Shown one piece after another: positions 54,544 to 57,624 of a stretch of 57,624 nucleotides of DNA. A model generated the notes under the pieces. That model searched no databases, had not been told where the DNA came from, and was given only the letters and a program-made list of their open reading frames with translations. The DNA is from an uncultured Hyphomicrobiales bacterium (GTDB taxonomy: Bacteria > Pseudomonadota > Alphaproteobacteria > Rhizobiales > Beijerinckiaceae): positions 1 through 57,624 of the forward strand of contig CAIOVE010000071.1 in NCBI GenBank assembly GCA_903861645.1. The letters run 5' to 3'. Numbering within the stretch: the stretch's first letter is position 1; the number at the start of each line of letters is the position of its first letter. A program made the translations under genes and the position numbers.

Positions 54544-57500
54544 ATGCGGATCGAACGTCGTTACACCAAGGCCAACCAGTCGCCCTACGCCGAACTCGCG
54601 TTCCGCAAGGCCAAGAGCGAGATTCGTAACCCCGACGGCTCCGTCGTGTTTTCGCAGGACGGCATCGACGTGCCCTCCGACTGGAGTCAGGTCGCCTGCG
54701 ACGTGCTGGCGCAGAAATATTTCCGCAAGGCCGGCGTTCCCGCGCTCCTGAAAAAGGTCGAGGAAAACGACGTCCCCTCCTTCCTGTGGCGCTCGGTCGC
54801 CGACACGGACGCGCTTGAGGCTCTGCCCAAGGAAGCCCGCTACGGCTCGGAGAAGACCGCCACCGACGTGTTCGACCGCCTCGCCGGCGCGTGGACCTAC
54901 TGGAGCTGGAAGGGCAAGTATTTCGACACCGAGGAAGACGCCAGCGCCTTCCATGACGAATTGCGCTTCATGCTGGCGAGCCAGATGGCCGCGCCGAATT
55001 CGCCGCAATGGTTCAACACGGGCCTGCACTGGGCGTATGGCATCGACGGCCCCGGTCAGGGTCATTTCTACGTCGACCCCTTCACCGGCAAGCTGACGAA
55101 ATCGAAATCCGCCTACGAGCATCCCCAGCCGCACGCCTGCTTCATCCAGTCGGTCGCCGACGATCTCGTCAACGAAGGCGGCATCATGGACCTGTGGGTG
55201 CGCGAGGCGCGCCTGTTCAAGTATGGCTCGGGCACGGGTTCGAACTTCTCGCGCCTGCGCGGCGAGAACGAGCGGCTCTCGGGCGGCGGCAAGTCGTCGG
55301 GCCTGATGTCATTCCTCAAGATCGGCGACCGCGCGGCGGGCGCCATCAAGTCGGGCGGCACGACGCGCCGCGCGGCCAAGATGGTCGTCGTCGATGTCGA
55401 CCATCCCGACATCGAGGCCTTCATCGACTGGAAAGTGAAGGAGGAGGAGAAGGTCGCCTCCCTCGTCGCCGGTTCGCGCATCGTCAAGAAGCACATGAAG
55501 GCCGTTCTCAAGGCCTGCCTGAACTGCGAGGGCGCGGGCGACGACTGCTTCAACCCCGAGAAGAACCCCGTCCTCAAGAAGGCCATCAAGATGGCCCGCC
55601 GCGACGAGGTGACCGACGGCTACATCAAGCGCGTCATCCAGTTCGCCAAGCAGGGCTACAAGGAAATCCAGTTCGACACCTATGACACCGACTGGGATTC
55701 GGAAGCCTATCTGACCGTCGCCGGCCAGAACTCGAACAACACGGTGCGCGTCACCGACGAGTTCCTGCGCGCGGTCGAGCAGGACGGCGACTGGAAGCTG
55801 ACGCGTCGCACGGACGGCAAGATCCACAAGACCCTCAAGGCGAAGGATCTGTGGGAGAAGATCGGCTACGCCGCGTGGGCCTCGGCCGACCCCGGCCTGC
55901 AATTCCACACCACCATCAACGACTGGCACACCTGCCCGGCCTCGGGTCCGATCATCGCGTCGAACCCCTGCTCCGAATACATGTTCCTCGACGACACCGC
56001 CTGCAACCTCGCCTCGCTGAACCTGCTGCGGTTCCGCGACGCCGCCACGGGCCGCATCGACATCGCCTCCTACGAGCACGCGGTGCGCATCTGGACCATG
56101 GTGCTCGAAATCTCGGTGATGATGGCGCAGTTCCCCTCGAAGGAAATCGCCCGCCTCTCCTACGACTACCGCACGCTCGGCCTTGGCTACGCCAATGTCG
56201 GCGGCCTGCTGATGTCCTCGGGCATCGCCTATGACAGCGACGAGGGCCGCGCCATCGTCGGCGCGCTCACCGCGATCATGACGGGCGTCTGCTACGCGAC
56301 CTCGGCCGAAATGGCCCGCGAGCTCGGAACCTTCGCCGAATACAAGCCCAACGCCCAGCACATGCTGCGCGTCATCCGCAACCACCGCCGCGCCGCCCAT
56401 GGCGAGACGCAGGGCTACGAGAAGCTGGCGGTGACGCCGGTCGCTCTCGACCACGCCTCGCTCAAGGACAAGACGCTGGTCGAGGCCTCCAAGCGCGCGT
56501 GGGACCGCGCGCTCGAACTCGGCGAGGCCCACGGCTACCGCAACGCCCAGACGACCGTCGTCGCGCCGACAGGCACGATCGGCCTCGTGATGGATTGCGA
56601 CACGACGGGCATCGAGCCTGATTTCGCGCTGGTGAAGTTCAAGAAGCTCGCCGGCGGCGGCTACTTCAAGATCATCAACCGCGCTGTGCCCGAGGCGCTG
56701 CGCGCGCTCGGCTACACGACCGCCCAGACCGCCGAGATCGAGGTTTACGCCACCGGCCACGCCTCCATCGCGCAGGCGCCCGGCGTCAACACCACGAGCC
56801 TGCGGGCGAAAGGCTTCACCGACGAGAAGCTCGCCGCCGTCGAGAAGGCGCTCGGCGGCGCCTTCGACATCAAGTTCGTGTTCAACCGCTGGACGCTCGG
56901 CGCGGACTTCCTGACCGGCGCGCTGAAAGTGCCGGCCGAGAATCTCGACGATCCCACCTTCGACCTGCTCACCTTCCTCGGCTACTCGAAGGCCGAGATC
57001 GACGCGGCCAACATCCACGTTTGCGGCGCGATGACGCTGGAAGGCGCTCCCCACCTCAAGCCCGAGCACTACGCCGTGTTCGATTGCGCCAACCCGTGCG
57101 GCCGCACGGGCAAGCGCTATCTGTCGGTGGAGAGCCATATCCGCATGCTCGCGGCGGCGCAGCCCTTCATCACCGGCGCGATCTCCAAGACCATCAACAT
57201 GCCCAACGACGCGGGCGTGGATGATTGCAAGGACGCCTACATGCTGTCGTGGCGCCTCGGCCTCAAGGCCAACGCGCTCTATCGCGACGGCTCGAAACTG
57301 TCGCAGCCGCTGAACTCGCAGCTCATCTCCGACGACGAGAACGAGGACGACGACGCGCAGGACATCGTCCAGATGCCGGCCGCCGCCAAGGCCGCCGCCC
57401 TGTCCGAGCGCATCGTCGAGAAGATCGTCGAGCGCGTGCAGATCGAGCGCCAGCGCGAGCGCGAAAAGCTGCCCGATCGCCGCAAGGGCTACACCCAGAA

Positions 57501-57624
57501 GGCCGTTGTCGGCGGCCACAAGGTGTATCTGCGCACCGGCGAATACGAGGATGGCCGCATCGGCGAAATCTTCATCGACATGCACAAGGAGGGCGCCGCC
57601 TTCCGCTCGCTGATGAACAACTTC
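54544..57624 (+). CDS. nrdJ: Vitamin B12-dependent (class II) ribonucleoside-diphosphate reductase (partial, 3' end missing)
   Basis: NrdJ makes deoxyribonucleotides using adenosylcobalamin to generate the active-site thiyl radical. The start is the ATG at 54544 and 1027 codons are visible before the right edge. Cys199 in PHACFIQS and the N-x-C-x-E motif (Asn474, Cys476, Glu478 in NPCSEYMF) belong to the catalytic barrel, with [23 protein letters not shown] further on. The visible C-terminal part ([13 protein letters not shown], then charged [17 protein letters not shown]) is typical of the long alphaproteobacterial form. A 758-residue open frame on the opposite strand is a shadow of its GC-rich codons. 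Confidence 0.97.
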   Translation, partial: MRIERRYTKANQSPYAELAFRKAKSEIRNPDGSVVFSQDGIDVPSDWSQVACDVLAQKYFRKAGVPALLKKVEENDVPSFLWRSVADTDALEALPKEARYGSEKTATDVFDRLAGAWTYWSWKGKYFDTEEDASAFHDELRFMLASQMAAPNSPQWFNTGLHWAYGIDGPGQGHFYVDPFTGKLTKSKSAYEHPQPHACFIQSVADDLVNEGGIMDLWVREARLFKYGSGTGSNFSRLRGENERLSGGGKSSGLMSFLKIGDRAAGAIKSGGTTRRAAKMVVVDVDHPDIEAFIDWKVKEEEKVASLVAGSRIVKKHMKAVLKACLNCEGAGDDCFNPEKNPVLKKAIKMARRDEVTDGYIKRVIQFAKQGYKEIQFDTYDTDWDSEAYLTVAGQNSNNTVRVTDEFLRAVEQDGDWKLTRRTDGKIHKTLKAKDLWEKIGYAAWASADPGLQFHTTINDWHTCPASGPIIASNPCSEYMFLDDTACNLASLNLLRFRDAATGRIDIASYEHAVRIWTMVLEISVMMAQFPSKEIARLSYDYRTLGLGYANVGGLLMSSGIAYDSDEGRAIVGALTAIMTGVCYATSAEMARELGTFAEYKPNAQHMLRVIRNHRRAAHGETQGYEKLAVTPVALDHASLKDKTLVEASKRAWDRALELGEAHGYRNAQTTVVAPTGTIGLVMDCDTTGIEPDFALVKFKKLAGGGYFKIINRAVPEALRALGYTTAQTAEIEVYATGHASIAQAPGVNTTSLRAKGFTDEKLAAVEKALGGAFDIKFVFNRWTLGADFLTGALKVPAENLDDPTFDLLTFLGYSKAEIDAANIHVCGAMTLEGAPHLKPEHYAVFDCANPCGRTGKRYLSVESHIRMLAAAQPFITGAISKTINMPNDAGVDDCKDAYMLSWRLGLKANALYRDGSKLSQPLNSQLISDDENEDDDAQDIVQMPAAAKAAALSERIVEKIVERVQIERQREREKLPDRRKGYTQKAVVGGHKVYLRTGEYEDGRIGEIFIDMHKEGAAFRSLMNNF

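Noticed and set aside
55309-57585. 758-residue open frame on the minus strand
   Set aside because: It is exactly antisense to nrdJ, whose protein is unmistakable, and has the Arg/Ala/Gly-rich, low-complexity look of a GC-rich shadow frame.

Overview
This window looks like chromosomal DNA of a GC-rich alphaproteobacterium, most likely of the order Hyphomicrobiales (Rhizobiales). The evidence is the pyruvate dehydrogenase E1 beta subunit with a fused lipoyl domain, the order rne / amiC / mrcA / prfB, an NDUFA12-type complex I protein, the aroQ-accB-accC-aat-DUF2155 cluster, a GAAC-N7-GAAC SOS box before lexA, and a B12-dependent ribonucleotide reductase (nrdJ). No rRNA, tRNA, CRISPR array, transposase or integrase was recognised. 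Family calls come from reading the proteins; no database search was run.

Layout. 1-12.1 kb: central metabolism on the minus strand (kdsA, eno, an FtsB/DivIC-like gene, pdhA, pdhB). Around and inside it lie later additions: an unknown 231-residue gene between pdhA and pdhB, an old-yellow-enzyme reductase, a secreted dienelactone-hydrolase-like protein, and a low-GC island carrying a homologue of the methyl-directed restriction enzyme DpnI. Then come a transglutaminase-like protein, queF, an acyltransferase, a short-chain dehydrogenase with Phe in place of the catalytic Tyr, and a DUF2189 membrane protein. 12.2-13.1 kb: a second low-GC island with a small helix-turn-helix gene and a cluster of TTCGCCAA-type repeats, followed by a multi-site LexA operator. 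13.2-25.8 kb: lexA, comEC, the trpGDC-moaC operon, an inserted block (solute-binding protein, formamidase, AceE/MdeB-like E1, Lrp regulator), then moeA.

25.8-43.8 kb: pirin, anmK, tyrS, a very large AsmA-like envelope protein, a 1-Cys Bcp peroxiredoxin, an M23 peptidase, prfB with its programmed +1 frameshift, PBP1A, a cell-wall amidase, and RNase E behind a 675-base non-coding stretch. 43.8-57.6 kb: aminotransferase, M48 protease with TPRs, DsbA-like protein, aroQ, accB, accC, a solute-binding protein, aat, DUF2155, a lipoprotein, DoxX, NDUFA12, a 680-base non-coding region, and nrdJ running off the right edge.

Most of the window is conserved housekeeping. The observations most worth following up are the solitary DpnI homologue, the repeat cluster with the small regulator, the unknown gene inside the pdh operon, the regulatory leader of nrdJ, and the places where conserved alphaproteobacterial gene order has been opened by insertions.
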